Positions 17,402-25,274 of a stretch of DNA of 32,060 nt are shown piece after piece. The notes beneath the pieces were generated by a model. The model was not told where the DNA came from, did not search any database, and was given only the letters and a program-made list of their open reading frames with translations. The position numbers were made by a program, and so were the translations under genes. Within the stretch, counting starts at the first letter, position 1. Every line of letters begins with the position of its first letter. The stretch is from Victivallales bacterium (GTDB lineage: Bacteria; Verrucomicrobiota; Lentisphaeria; Oligosphaerales; Oligosphaeraceae): NCBI GenBank assembly GCA_017431255.1, contig JAFRLI010000278.1, positions 1 through 32,060 of the forward strand, given 5' to 3'.

Positions 17402-18793
17402 ATGGTTTCCTCTGTTTTGAAACGACATCTGGACGGAGACGGCGGCATTCGGCAACTGCTGCCCATCGCCGTGCCTATGATTTTGACGAGCGTCTTCGAC
17501 ACGTTGATGACGTTCATTGACCGCGTGTACCTGTCCTACGTGGGAAAGACGGAACTGTCTGCCTCGTTTTCGGCTGGCATCACGAGTTGGATGTGTATCT
17601 GCCTGTTCGTAGGTCTCATCGGCTACACGGGTGCGGTCGTGGCGCAATTCTACGGAGCGAAGCGATACACGGAGTGTCCGCACGTTGTGGAACAATCGTT
17701 GCGCCTGGCGTTCCTCTGTTATCCGCTCTGCCTACTGACGTGCTGGCTCGGCGCATTCACGTTCGGCGGCGAAGGACACGATCCCGAACAGGCGCGTCTA
17801 GAGCGAATCTACTTCTGGTACCTGTCATTCGGGTGCATTGTCGCACTGTTGCGTGGTGCGTACTGCGGCTTCTTCGCAGGGATTGGCAAGACGAAAATCA
17901 TTATGGTCGCGAACTGCGTGGCACTGGTTGTGAACCTGACGGTGAACTACGTCCTGATTTTCGGAAAGTTCGGTTGTCCTGCGATGGGGATCCGCGGCGC
18001 CGCCATCGGGACAGTGCTGGCGGGACTGGCGATGGCGCTCATTGTGATGTTCCAGTACTACCGTGAAATCCGCAAGCCTCCCTTTGTCGGCACACCCTCC
18101 GGCTTTGACTGGGGGAAACTGCGGACTCTGGTGGTGTACGGCGCGCCAAGCGGGGTAGGACAGTTGCTGGGAATGGGCTCCTTCGTGGTCATCGTCTACC
18201 TGCTGAACGCCTACGGCGCGGATGTCGCCGCCGCCACCACTATCACCTTCAACTGGGACAACGTCTCCTTCTTCCCTCTCATCGGCCTCCAGACAGGCGT
18301 ATCTACGCTGGTCGGCCAGTTTATGGGGGCGCAGAAACCCGAACTCGCGGAACGTTCGGCCTATTCGGGTTTCAAGTTGGCGCTCTCCTACTCCATCTGC
18401 GGCGTGTTTGCATTCTGCCTCTTCCCGCACATCCTCGTGGGAGTCTTCACGCCGGAGGGCGAGGGACTTGATTATGCACAGGTCCGCACCATCGCCATCC
18501 CCATGCTTCGCGCCGCCGCGCTCTATCTCCTGTTCGACGCAATCCATCTCATCTCCTCCGGCGCACTTTTCGGAGCAGGGGACACCCTCTGGACCACCGT
18601 CCTGAATGTCTGTCTAAGCTGGATTGGCGCCTTGGGGCTCTGGGTGACCATACGCATCCTGAATGTCTCCCCAATCCAGGCGTGGATTACCTTCGTGTTC
18701 TTCGTTATGTTCCATAGCGTCATCATATACGTCCGATTCCGTCTAGGCGGCTGGAAGAATATTCGTATGATTCAGGACAAAGAGAGGGGATAG
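17402..18793 (+). CDS. MATE-family efflux transporter
   Basis: 463 residues with about 12 hydrophobic segments, as expected for the MATE family. LLPIAVPMILTSVFDTLMTFIDRVYLSYVG is the typical first-helix region. VVAQFYGAKRY and VSTLVGQFMGAQKPELAE are the two matching loop motifs after helices 2 and 8, showing the internal two-fold repeat. It is expected to export cationic drugs or metabolites in exchange for Na+ or H+ across the inner membrane; the substrate is unknown. No strong Shine-Dalgarno precedes the ATG at 17402. It lies between moxR and murC in one probable operon, with gaps of 24 and 3 nt. Confidence 0.92.
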   Translation: MVSSVLKRHLDGDGGIRQLLPIAVPMILTSVFDTLMTFIDRVYLSYVGKTELSASFSAGITSWMCICLFVGLIGYTGAVVAQFYGAKRYTECPHVVEQSLRLAFLCYPLCLLTCWLGAFTFGGEGHDPEQARLERIYFWYLSFGCIVALLRGAYCGFFAGIGKTKIIMVANCVALVVNLTVNYVLIFGKFGCPAMGIRGAAIGTVLAGLAMALIVMFQYYREIRKPPFVGTPSGFDWGKLRTLVVYGAPSGVGQLLGMGSFVVIVYLLNAYGADVAAATTITFNWDNVSFFPLIGLQTGVSTLVGQFMGAQKPELAERSAYSGFKLALSYSICGVFAFCLFPHILVGVFTPEGEGLDYAQVRTIAIPMLRAAALYLLFDAIHLISSGALFGAGDTLWTTVLNVCLSWIGALGLWVTIRILNVSPIQAWITFVFFVMFHSVIIYVRFRLGGWKNIRMIQDKERG

Positions 18794-18796
18794 GGA

Positions 18797-20077
18797 ATGG
18801 AACAGAAGATTCATTTCATTGGAGCAGGTGGCGTGGGGGTTGCGGGATTGGCGCACCTCGCCGCCGACCTCGGGATGGAAGTGACTGGCAGCGATGTCGC
18901 AGATTCCGCGATGTTGCGTTCGTTGCAGAAGCGCGGGATTTCCACGTGGCTGGGACATTCGCCCGAGCGGATGGGTTCCCCTGAACTCGTCGTATACTCC
19001 GCGGCCGTCCCCGAAAACGACCCCGAACGTGTCTTTGCCAGGGAACACGGCATTCCCGAAATGCGGCGCGGCGCATTCCAAAACCGCCTTGCGCTCGCGT
19101 TTCCCGTCCGCGTCGCCATCTCTGGTTCCCATGGAAAGACCAGCACGACCGCGATGCTTGCCCATATCCTCCGGGAGACGGGACGCGAGCCGGCGTACCT
19201 CGTCGGTGGCATCGTCAACGGCTGGGAGCGTTCGGCGGCAGCGGGGGCGCGGCAAATCTTTGTCACCGAAGTCGATGAAAGCGACGCATCCCAGTCTGAT
19301 TTTCCGGCCACTCTCGCCATTGTCCTCAATGTTGACGACGACCACTGCTGGGGCCTCGGTGGCACCGCCGCCCTCGAGCAAACCTTCCTCGACCTCTGCC
19401 GCCCTGCAAGCAACATCCTTGCCTGGCACTCCCCGACCACCGAACGCCTCTTTGCCACCGACTCCCGAACGGTCTTCCTGGAGACGCCGCTCGCGGCCTC
19501 CCCAGAACTGCCCCTGCACGGCTGGCAGTTCCGCCAGGACGGTGCTGTCGCCATCGCGGCCGCTGTCCAACTCGGCGTGCCCGAGACAAATGCATTGGCT
19601 GCCTTGCGGACGTTTCCCGGCGTTTCGCGGCGTATGACCGAACGAGCACGAAGTGCAGATGGCGCGCGCGTCCTTGTCGAGGACTATGCGCACCATCCGA
19701 CGGAATTGCGTGCAACGCTGGATTCGTTGCGCGAGACCTATCCAGGACGCCGGATTCTCGTGGTATTCCAGCCGCACCGAATGGAACGTATCGAACGCTA
19801 CGGAGAGCAGTTTGCGCAGTTGCTTTCGAGCACGGACTGGTGCGGGCTGGTCGAACCCTTTGGTGCCTGGCGAACAGATGGACATCGCGCCGACGCGCGT
19901 TCCCTCATCGCCGAACACGTCACCGCCCCTTGCGTCTGCCTTCCCAACGATCCCCGGTCAATCGCGAATGCCGCGACTCCAGTCTGGCTTGACGGTTCCC
20001 CCGCCGTCCTCGCCGTCATCGGCGCCGGGGACGTCACACAGGCCGTCCCCCTCCTTCAAAAAAATGTTGAAAAATAA
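18797..20077 (+). CDS. murC: UDP-N-acetylmuramate--L-alanine ligase
   Basis: 426 residues. The N-terminal Rossmann segment FIGAGGVGVAGLAHLAADLG is typical of MurC/Mpl. The ATP loop GSHGKTSTT is at 110-118, EVDESDAS at 158-164, and DYAHHPTELRATL at about 296-308 marks the C-terminal ligase domain. It adds L-Ala to UDP-MurNAc in peptidoglycan synthesis in the cytoplasm. It is about 30-60 residues shorter than most MurC, mainly in the central domain, and the usual xxxDH motif reads NVDDDHCWGLGG. Mpl (murein peptide ligase) is the alternative but is less likely. GAGGGG/AGGGA precede the ATG, 3 nt after the MATE stop. No other mur gene is adjacent, which is unusual for murC. Confidence 0.88.
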   Translation: MEQKIHFIGAGGVGVAGLAHLAADLGMEVTGSDVADSAMLRSLQKRGISTWLGHSPERMGSPELVVYSAAVPENDPERVFAREHGIPEMRRGAFQNRLALAFPVRVAISGSHGKTSTTAMLAHILRETGREPAYLVGGIVNGWERSAAAGARQIFVTEVDESDASQSDFPATLAIVLNVDDDHCWGLGGTAALEQTFLDLCRPASNILAWHSPTTERLFATDSRTVFLETPLAASPELPLHGWQFRQDGAVAIAAAVQLGVPETNALAALRTFPGVSRRMTERARSADGARVLVEDYAHHPTELRATLDSLRETYPGRRILVVFQPHRMERIERYGEQFAQLLSSTDWCGLVEPFGAWRTDGHRADARSLIAEHVTAPCVCLPNDPRSIANAATPVWLDGSPAVLAVIGAGDVTQAVPLLQKNVEK

Positions 20078-20089
20078 GGACGTTATGAC

Positions 20090-20117
20090 TTGATTTACCC
20101 CCCCGAATGGTTATATT
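20090..20117 (+). promoter_or_regulatory. Probable promoter of prepilin gene
   Basis: TTGATT (20090-20095), a 16-nt spacer with a run of C, then TATATT (20112-20117). It lies about 68 nt before the prepilin ATG and after the murC stop. Confidence 0.5.
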
Positions 20118-20184
20118 TGTTATATTGAATTGCATTTTTACAGGTTATCCATTCATTTCACACCAAAAACAAAAGAGAGAGACC

Positions 20185-20985
20185 ATGAAAAGAACATTCA
20201 CCTTGATTGAATTGCTGGTTGTGATAGCCATCATTGCGATTCTTGCCGCGATGCTGTTGCCGGCGTTGGCGAAGGCACGCGAAAAGGCACGCGCGATTTC
20301 CTGCCTGAGCAACCAAAAGCAGTGCCTGCTGGGAGTGCACATGTACCTGCAGGACTACCCCGAATACATTGTCTACAGCAACTACTACACCCAGTGGAAC
20401 CAGTACCTCTGCGGTGCCGCGATGAAGGAGTACAAGTCCGCCTGCTACAACGCTGGCGAATATGGGGACTACATCCCCAGCCGCAATGCCTGCATGTGCC
20501 CCGGTTTCGCCCCCTTCAAACCCACGCCTAACAACTATGCGGCAGGCGGCAAGACTTACATCGGACGCCACACCAGCACTTTCGGTTTCATCTGCAGTAG
20601 CTTGGAACTTCTCCACTCCAACTTTACGGATGACACGACGGATGAAAAACTGGCGGAATGGCGTGCGCAATTCAGGTTCACTGGCGATACCACTGGCAAG
20701 ACCCACGTCTACCGCCCCGTTTACGACCAGCGACCCTCCAACTATCTCTTCCTGATTGATGAATACTACTCCGTCACCGAGACCCAGTGGTACTGGTACT
20801 CCATCACCGGCACCCAGAATACCATCCACTTCCGCCACAACAACCGTTGCAACATCGCCTTCATGGACGGACATGCCGAACAGTGCACCTACCAGGAATT
20901 CGGTGCCAAGAACAAAATGTGGAAGAAGAAGCGTTTCTGCTACTTTGACTCCCTCTGCACCCCCCTCAAGGCCTACGGCGGCTGA
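20185..20985 (+). CDS. Stand-alone prepilin-like protein with non-Gly cleavage site
   Basis: 266 residues. It starts [20 protein letters not shown] with Glu at +5 of the helix and [17 protein letters not shown] after it, as in other PVC prepilin-like proteins. Residue -1 is Thr, where the canonical prepilin peptidase site has Gly. [20 protein letters not shown] near the C-terminus holds the conserved Asp-Gly of the H-X9-DG region. Several Cys and many Tyr/Trp ([23 protein letters not shown]) suggest a compact extracytoplasmic domain. The ATG at 20185 is preceded only by a weak purine run (AGAGAGAG). An upstream ATG at 20107 would overlap the promoter and is rejected. Flanking promoter and strong terminator make it a single-gene unit. 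Function unknown; a surface or pseudopilin-like role is inferred. Confidence 0.88.
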   Translation: MKRTFTLIELLVVIAIIAILAAMLLPALAKAREKARAISCLSNQKQCLLGVHMYLQDYPEYIVYSNYYTQWNQYLCGAAMKEYKSACYNAGEYGDYIPSRNACMCPGFAPFKPTPNNYAAGGKTYIGRHTSTFGFICSSLELLHSNFTDDTTDEKLAEWRAQFRFTGDTTGKTHVYRPVYDQRPSNYLFLIDEYYSVTETQWYWYSITGTQNTIHFRHNNRCNIAFMDGHAEQCTYQEFGAKNKMWKKKRFCYFDSLCTPLKAYGG

Positions 20986-21007
20986 GTATAATTCCTAAAC
21001 TTTCCTT

Positions 21008-21047
21008 GCGCCGCGAGTGCGTCCCACATTCGCGGCGCGTTTTTTTT
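21008..21047 (+). terminator. Rho-independent terminator of prepilin gene
   Basis: GCGCCGCGA pairs with TCGCGGCGC (9 bp, 13-nt loop), followed after one G by eight T. It lies 22 nt after the prepilin stop. Confidence 0.9.
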
Positions 21048-21087
21048 CGGGAACAATTCGGGAAAGGGAGTGTCAAATAGAAGAGTG

Positions 21088-21266
21088 AATTGCAAAACTC
21101 TTTTGAAGTCCACAGAACACACAGAATACACAGACCTGTTTGTCCGCGCCAGCGCGGCCAAACACTTGATATAAAACAAAATACAAAGTGCAAGACGCCG
21201 CGAAGCGGCGGATTGCATTCTGTGTGTTCTGTGTGTTCTGTGGACTCAAAAATGAGTTTTGCAACT
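21088..21266 (+). repeat. Composite inverted-repeat element, copy C
   Basis: Outer ends AATTGCAAAACT (21088-21099) and AGTTTTGCAACT (21255-21266) match the ends of copies A/B. The inside differs: 27-nt arms beginning AGTCCACAGAACACACAG (21107-21133) pair with 21220-21246 with one mismatch. The centre holds small hairpins (CCGCGCCAGCGCGG, GCCGCGAAGCGGC). A further AATTGCAAAGCTCAC follows at 21290. The element fills most of the gap between the prepilin terminator and the second moxR gene, where a promoter would be expected. Confidence 0.75.
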
Positions 21267-21313
21267 ACCTCATAAGAGTGAATTGCAAAGCTCACACATT
21301 AGGAAACGCAGTC

Positions 21314-22306
21314 ATGGACGGAAATGTTAAGCAGATAGGTGCGCGCATCAAGGAAGAGAGTGCCTTGTTTGCGCGTGTGAAGGCGGAGATGGGACGTGTT
21401 CTGGTAGGGCAGGAGGCACTGGTGGAGCGTCTACTGGTAGCGTTGCTGTGCAACAACCACGTTCTCACCGAAGGTGTGCCAGGCTTGGCGAAGACCCTGA
21501 CGGTCAACACCCTCGCCAAATGCCTGCAAGCGACCTTCCACCGCATTCAGTTCACTCCCGATTTGCTGCCGGCGGACGTGGTCGGCACCATGATTTACAA
21601 TCCCAAGACGGGAGACTTCTCCACCAAGAAAGGTCCCATCTTTGCAAATATCGTGCTTGCAGACGAAATCAATCGCGCTCCCGCCAAGGTGCAGAGCGCG
21701 CTGCTGGAGGCGATGCAGGAGCGCCAGGTCACCGTCGGCGACGAGACCTTTGCTTTGCCCGATCCCTTTCTGGTGCTGGCGACGCAGAATCCCGTCGAGC
21801 AAGAGGGAACCTATCCGTTGCCGGAGGCGCAGGTAGATCGTTTCCTGTTCAAGTTGCAGGTGACCTATCCAGACAAGCAGGACGAACTCAAAATCCTGCG
21901 CCGCATGGCAACCACCTCCCCGAATCTGGACATTTCCCCCATTCTGATGCCTGAGGATGTCCGCCGTCTCCGCGAACTTGCGGACGAAGTGTTCCTGGAC
22001 GAAAAAATCGAAGGATACATCGTAGACCTTGTGGAAGCGTCGCGACACCCAGGGGAATATGGGCTAGCGGAACTGCAGGAGTACATCCGCTATGGTGGTT
22101 CGCCGCGCGCGACGATTTTCCTCGCGATGGCCGCAAAGGGACAGGCAATGCTGGAAGGTCGCGGATACGTCACTCCGCAGGATGTGAAGTCGATTGCAAA
22201 GGACGTCCTTCGCCACCGCGTCATCCTCACGTACGAGGCAGAAGCGGAGGAGATTTCCTCGGATGACATCGTTCAAAAACTGCTCGACACCGTGAAAGTC
22301 CCATGA
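21314..22306 (+). CDS. MoxR-family AAA+ ATPase (Bat-operon copy)
   Basis: 330 residues. Walker A GVPGLAKT at 54-61, Walker B IVLADEIN at 113-120, then ATQNPVEQEGTYPLPEAQVDRF, all standard for MoxR. In this copy Ala replaces the second Gly of GLGKT, which is common in the family. The start at 21314 has AGGAAA upstream; a longer frame from 21188 would lie within repeat C and is rejected. It overlaps the DUF58 gene as ATGA. MoxR with DUF58 and VWA proteins forms the well-known aerotolerance/Bat arrangement, in which the ATPase probably remodels or activates the VWA partners at the membrane. Confidence 0.94.
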   Translation: MDGNVKQIGARIKEESALFARVKAEMGRVLVGQEALVERLLVALLCNNHVLTEGVPGLAKTLTVNTLAKCLQATFHRIQFTPDLLPADVVGTMIYNPKTGDFSTKKGPIFANIVLADEINRAPAKVQSALLEAMQERQVTVGDETFALPDPFLVLATQNPVEQEGTYPLPEAQVDRFLFKLQVTYPDKQDELKILRRMATTSPNLDISPILMPEDVRRLRELADEVFLDEKIEGYIVDLVEASRHPGEYGLAELQEYIRYGGSPRATIFLAMAAKGQAMLEGRGYVTPQDVKSIAKDVLRHRVILTYEAEAEEISSDDIVQKLLDTVKVP

Positions 22307-23175
22307 TTTCCAAGGAACTTGCCAAGAAAATCCGCTACATCCAGATATTCACCAGCAAGACCGTCAACGACGTGCTGGCTGGCGAATACCAGAGCGCATT
22401 CAAAGGCTCGGGGATGGAGTTTGATGAAGTGCGAGAGTACCAGCCGGGCGATGAAGTACGTTCCATCGACTGGAATGTCACGGCGCGGCAGGGCCGTCCC
22501 TACGTCAAGCGATTCCACGAGGAGCGGGAGCTCACTGTGATGTTCCTGGTGGATTTGTCGGCCTCGGGCAAGTTTGGCAGCAGCACGCAGACGAAGAATG
22601 AACTCGCGGCTGAACTCTGCGCCTTGCTTTCCTTCTCCGCCGTCAAAAGCAATGACAAAGTCGGTCTCATCCTCTTCACGGACCGCATCGAACGCTTCAT
22701 CCCGCCCGCCAAGGGAACCACCCATGCGCTTCGCATCATTCGCGAAGTAATGGGATTCCATCCCACGGGAGGCCAGACCGACATCGAAGGCGCACTCGAC
22801 TACCTTGGGCGCGTCATTCGGAAACGTTGCGTCGTTTTCCTCATTTCCGACTTCCAGGGAGAGGGTTTTGAACGGCGTGCGCGCGTTGTTGCCAAGAAGC
22901 ATGATTTAATTGCCGTAAGCGTTGCGGACAAGCGAGAGATGGATTTGCCAGATGTCGGTTTGTTGGAATTGGAGGACGCGGAGACGGGAGAGACCGTGCT
23001 CATCGACACGGGGTCGGCTGGCATTCGCGGGCAGTACGCTGCATTCGGCGAGGAAGAACGCCGTGCCTTGCGGAACCGATTCCGCGGGATGGGCGTGGAT
23101 TTGCTGGAACTGCTCACAGGCGAGAACTATGCCAAGAAACTAGTGCAGTTCTTCCGCAGGAGGGAACACGCGTGA
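22303..23175 (+). CDS. DUF58-family VWA-like protein
   Basis: 290 residues. The DUF58 hallmark REYQPGDEVRSIDWNVTAR lies at 44-62. A VWA-type metal-site motif DLSAS follows at 84-88, with TGGQTDIEGAL near residue 150 as the later part. No transmembrane segment is evident, so it is probably cytoplasmic or peripheral. DUF58 proteins are almost always encoded next to MoxR and are thought to be its partner. It overlaps both neighbours by 4 nt (ATGA upstream, GTGA downstream), so the downstream gene's GTG start at 23172 looks like the native coupled start. Confidence 0.92.
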   Translation: MISKELAKKIRYIQIFTSKTVNDVLAGEYQSAFKGSGMEFDEVREYQPGDEVRSIDWNVTARQGRPYVKRFHEERELTVMFLVDLSASGKFGSSTQTKNELAAELCALLSFSAVKSNDKVGLILFTDRIERFIPPAKGTTHALRIIREVMGFHPTGGQTDIEGALDYLGRVIRKRCVVFLISDFQGEGFERRARVVAKKHDLIAVSVADKREMDLPDVGLLELEDAETGETVLIDTGSAGIRGQYAAFGEEERRALRNRFRGMGVDLLELLTGENYAKKLVQFFRRREHA

Positions 23176-25274
23176 GATGCCTGGCGTACATCCTAGAGAT
23201 ATGGAGACGGTTTCAGCTGCCGAGTCTCCTCTCCCTCATTTGTCTTCCTGTCTTTGTGGCAGCCAGTCTCCTCTCCCTCATTTGTCTTCCTGTCTTTGGA
23301 GCAGCCAGTCTCCTCTCCCTCGTTCGTCTTCCTGTCTTTGGGGCAGCCTGTCTCCTCTCCCTCAATCGTCTGCATGTCTTTGGGGCAGCCTGTCTCCTCT
23401 CCCTCAATCGTCTGCATGTCTTTGGGGCGGCCTGTTTCCTCTCCCTCGTTCGTCTTCCTGTCTTTGATGCAACCAGTCTCCTTTCCCTCGTTAGTCTTCC
23501 TGTCTTTGTGGCAGCCAGTCTCCTCTCCCTCATTTGTCTTCCTGTCTTTGGGGCAGCCAGTCTCCTCTCCCTCATTCGTCTTCCTGTCTTTGTGGCAACC
23601 CGTCTCCTCTCCCTCGTTCGTCTTCCTGTCTTTGGGGCAGCCAGTCTCCTCTCCCTCATTTGTCTTCCTGTCTTTGGGGCAGCCATTCTGCTTGCCTGTC
23701 TACGGTCATTACGGTCTTTTCTCGGGTGCGCGCGCGAGGGAGGATGGATCCCCCACCCGGTGGGAACCCAGCCAAATAGCGCACAGCAAATATCGCATGT
23801 TTCCATCCAGGTTTCAAGCATTTTTCCCGAAAAATGGCAACTATCACCAAATACGCTATGTTTCCGAGAATATTTTTCTTCTATTTTAAGAAACCTTAGG
23901 GGGGTGTTCCAGGGAACGTGCCTTCCTGCCTGTCTACCCTGGCGCGGGAGTGAGCGCGAGGGAGGATGGCATGTCGAACGCGATGCTACCCATCCCGTCG
24001 AGGGGTGGCGCGGGCGCGGGCACGCGCGCGAGGGTGCGCCTGGCGGACAAGGTGCTCTGCCGCGCCGGGGGTCGCTCGGGCACGGGCGCGCGCGCGTGGG
24101 AGGATGGATCCCCCACCCGGTGGGAACCCAGCCAAATAGCGCACAGAAAATATCGCACGTTTCCAGCCAGGTTTCAAGCGTTTTTCTCGAAAAATGGCAA
24201 CTATCACCAAATACGCTACGTTTCCGAGAATACTTTTCTTCTATTTTGAGAAACCTCCGGCAGAGGTTCCTTGGGAATTGTCTGTCGCCTGCCCGTTGCG
24301 TCCTGACGGTTCTGCTGTTCTGTCTTGCGGCGGGGGCAGAGGAAGCGAAGCGCGACCCGGTCCCGTATACACGCGAGTTCCGCTCTGGAACCGCCACGGT
24401 ACGCCTTGCGCTCGACCGGACGGTCCTGGGACTGGACGAAACCATCACCCTCACCCTGGAGGCGGAGGCACCCGAATCCTACATCATCACGCTGCCTGAA
24501 CTGCAAGACGGGGTCAAGCAGTTCAAATGGGAACTTCTCTCCACGGAAGGGCCTGCACTCACCGCCAACGGAACCATGCTCGTGAAACGTTCTCTTCTGC
24601 TGGAACCCATCTTGATTCCCGAACAATCCCGCATCGGGCCAATGGTCGTTCGATTCCAAAACCGTGCGGATGGCCAGGAACTCCCGATCGAAACCGAAGA
24701 GGTCCCCCTCGATATCCAGAACCCGCCACCGGAATACTGGCAGAACCTCACCGTCGATGAGTCTGCCACCGCCACGCCGATGGACCGCCTCGCACCGCCA
24801 CGCCGCCGCTTATGGCCATGGTTTGCGCTGGCGGGCGTCCTCCTGCTGGCTGCCTTTGCCGTCTGGTACTTCACACGTAAGAAAGTGCTCCCGCCACCGC
24901 CGCCGCCAGACCCCTACGAGGTCGCCATCGCGGAGTTGCGCGTACTCGTCGAGCAAAAACTCATCGAAAACGGCGAAACGATGGAGTACTACAACCGCAT
25001 CCAGCAAATCTTGCGAAACTACATCGAAGGACGCTTCGCCCTGCATGCACCCGAACGCACCACCGAGGAGTTCCTCACCGAAATCACGGGACGCCCCGAA
25101 CTCGAACCCTACCGCGTCCTCCTGCAAAACTTCCTCACGCATTGCGACCTCGTCCGTTTTGCCAAGCACAATCCCGAACTTGCGGAAATCGACGCCACCT
25201 ACGACGATTGCCTCAAGTTCCTTACGAAAACCCGTCCCGCCGAATTGCCAGCCCCCGAGAAGACCAATGCCTAG
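23172..25274 (+). CDS. BatD/DUF4381-like membrane protein with 1.1-kb in-frame repetitive insertion
   Basis: The frame is 700 codons, GTG start overlapping the DUF58 stop. Residues about 375-700 look native. They comprise a hydrophobic segment RCVLTVLLFCLAAGAEE (end of a signal peptide), a beta-rich extracytoplasmic domain (SGTATVRLALDRTVLGLDETITLTLEAE), one transmembrane helix (WPWFALAGVLLLAAFAVWYF, about 552), a Pro run, and a helical cytoplasmic domain (EYYNRIQQILRNYIEGRFALHAPERTTEEFL) as in DUF4381/BatD tails. Residues 4-376 are unlike any Bat protein: eleven 14-residue hydrophobic repeats and then low-complexity sequence. Joining codons 1-3 directly to Val377 gives MRCVLTVLLFCLAAGAEE, a clean signal peptide. 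The insertion (about 1119 nt, 373 codons) keeps the frame. Whether the long form is made is unknown; TTG at 24246 is an alternative start. Confidence 0.75.
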   Translation: MRCLAYILEIWRRFQLPSLLSLICLPVFVAASLLSLICLPVFGAASLLSLVRLPVFGAACLLSLNRLHVFGAACLLSLNRLHVFGAACFLSLVRLPVFDATSLLSLVSLPVFVAASLLSLICLPVFGAASLLSLIRLPVFVATRLLSLVRLPVFGAASLLSLICLPVFGAAILLACLRSLRSFLGCAREGGWIPHPVGTQPNSAQQISHVSIQVSSIFPEKWQLSPNTLCFREYFSSILRNLRGVFQGTCLPACLPWRGSEREGGWHVERDATHPVEGWRGRGHAREGAPGGQGALPRRGSLGHGRARVGGWIPHPVGTQPNSAQKISHVSSQVSSVFLEKWQLSPNTLRFREYFSSILRNLRQRFLGNCLSPARCVLTVLLFCLAAGAEEAKRDPVPYTREFRSGTATVRLALDRTVLGLDETITLTLEAEAPESYIITLPELQDGVKQFKWELLSTEGPALTANGTMLVKRSLLLEPILIPEQSRIGPMVVRFQNRADGQELPIETEEVPLDIQNPPPEYWQNLTVDESATATPMDRLAPPRRRLWPWFALAGVLLLAAFAVWYFTRKKVLPPPPPPDPYEVAIAELRVLVEQKLIENGETMEYYNRIQQILRNYIEGRFALHAPERTTEEFLTEITGRPELEPYRVLLQNFLTHCDLVRFAKHNPELAEIDATYDDCLKFLTKTRPAELPAPEKTNA
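23223..23684 (+). repeat. Minisatellite, eleven 42-bp units
   Basis: Eleven units of exactly 42 bp (starts at 23223, 23265, ... 23643) with no indels, differing by scattered substitutions, mostly at a few fixed positions. In the reading frame of the surrounding gene each encodes a 14-residue unit of the pattern SLLSLICLPVFGAA, with Ile/Val/Asn, Cys/Arg/Ser and Pro/His variants. The plus strand is extremely pyrimidine-rich. There are no spacers, so it is not a CRISPR array. Confidence 0.95.
23721..23930 (+). repeat. Direct-repeat module, copy 1
   Basis: Matches 24081-24290 at a constant offset of 360 nt. The core, from GCGCGCGCG through GGAGGATGGATCCCCC to GAGAATATTTTTCTTCTATT, has only about eight differences over about 165 nt, and similarity fades after GAAACCT. 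It begins with a palindromic GATCCCCCACCCGG-type patch and ends AT-rich. In frame it encodes GGWIPHPVGTQPNSAQ... on both copies. Confidence 0.9.
24081..24290 (+). repeat. Direct-repeat module, copy 2
   Basis: Second copy of the module at 23721-23930, offset by exactly 360 nt (a multiple of 3). The copies are separated by a very GC-rich stretch (about 23935-24080), itself containing a third GCGCGAGGGAGGATGG. The copy ends just where native signal-peptide coding sequence seems to resume (24300). Confidence 0.9.

Noticed and set aside
23223-23684. CRISPR array.
   Set aside because: Units are contiguous with no unique spacers and no cas gene is near.
23172-24300. Diversity-generating retroelement or retron.
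   Set aside because: The two modules differ at mixed bases, not chiefly at A positions, and no reverse transcriptase gene is in the window.
23213-24454. Long minus-strand frame (413 codons) through the repeats, Arg-rich.
   Set aside because: It lies antisense to the BatD-like gene, arises because repeat units of 42 bp keep frames open, and has no ribosome site or recognisable domain.
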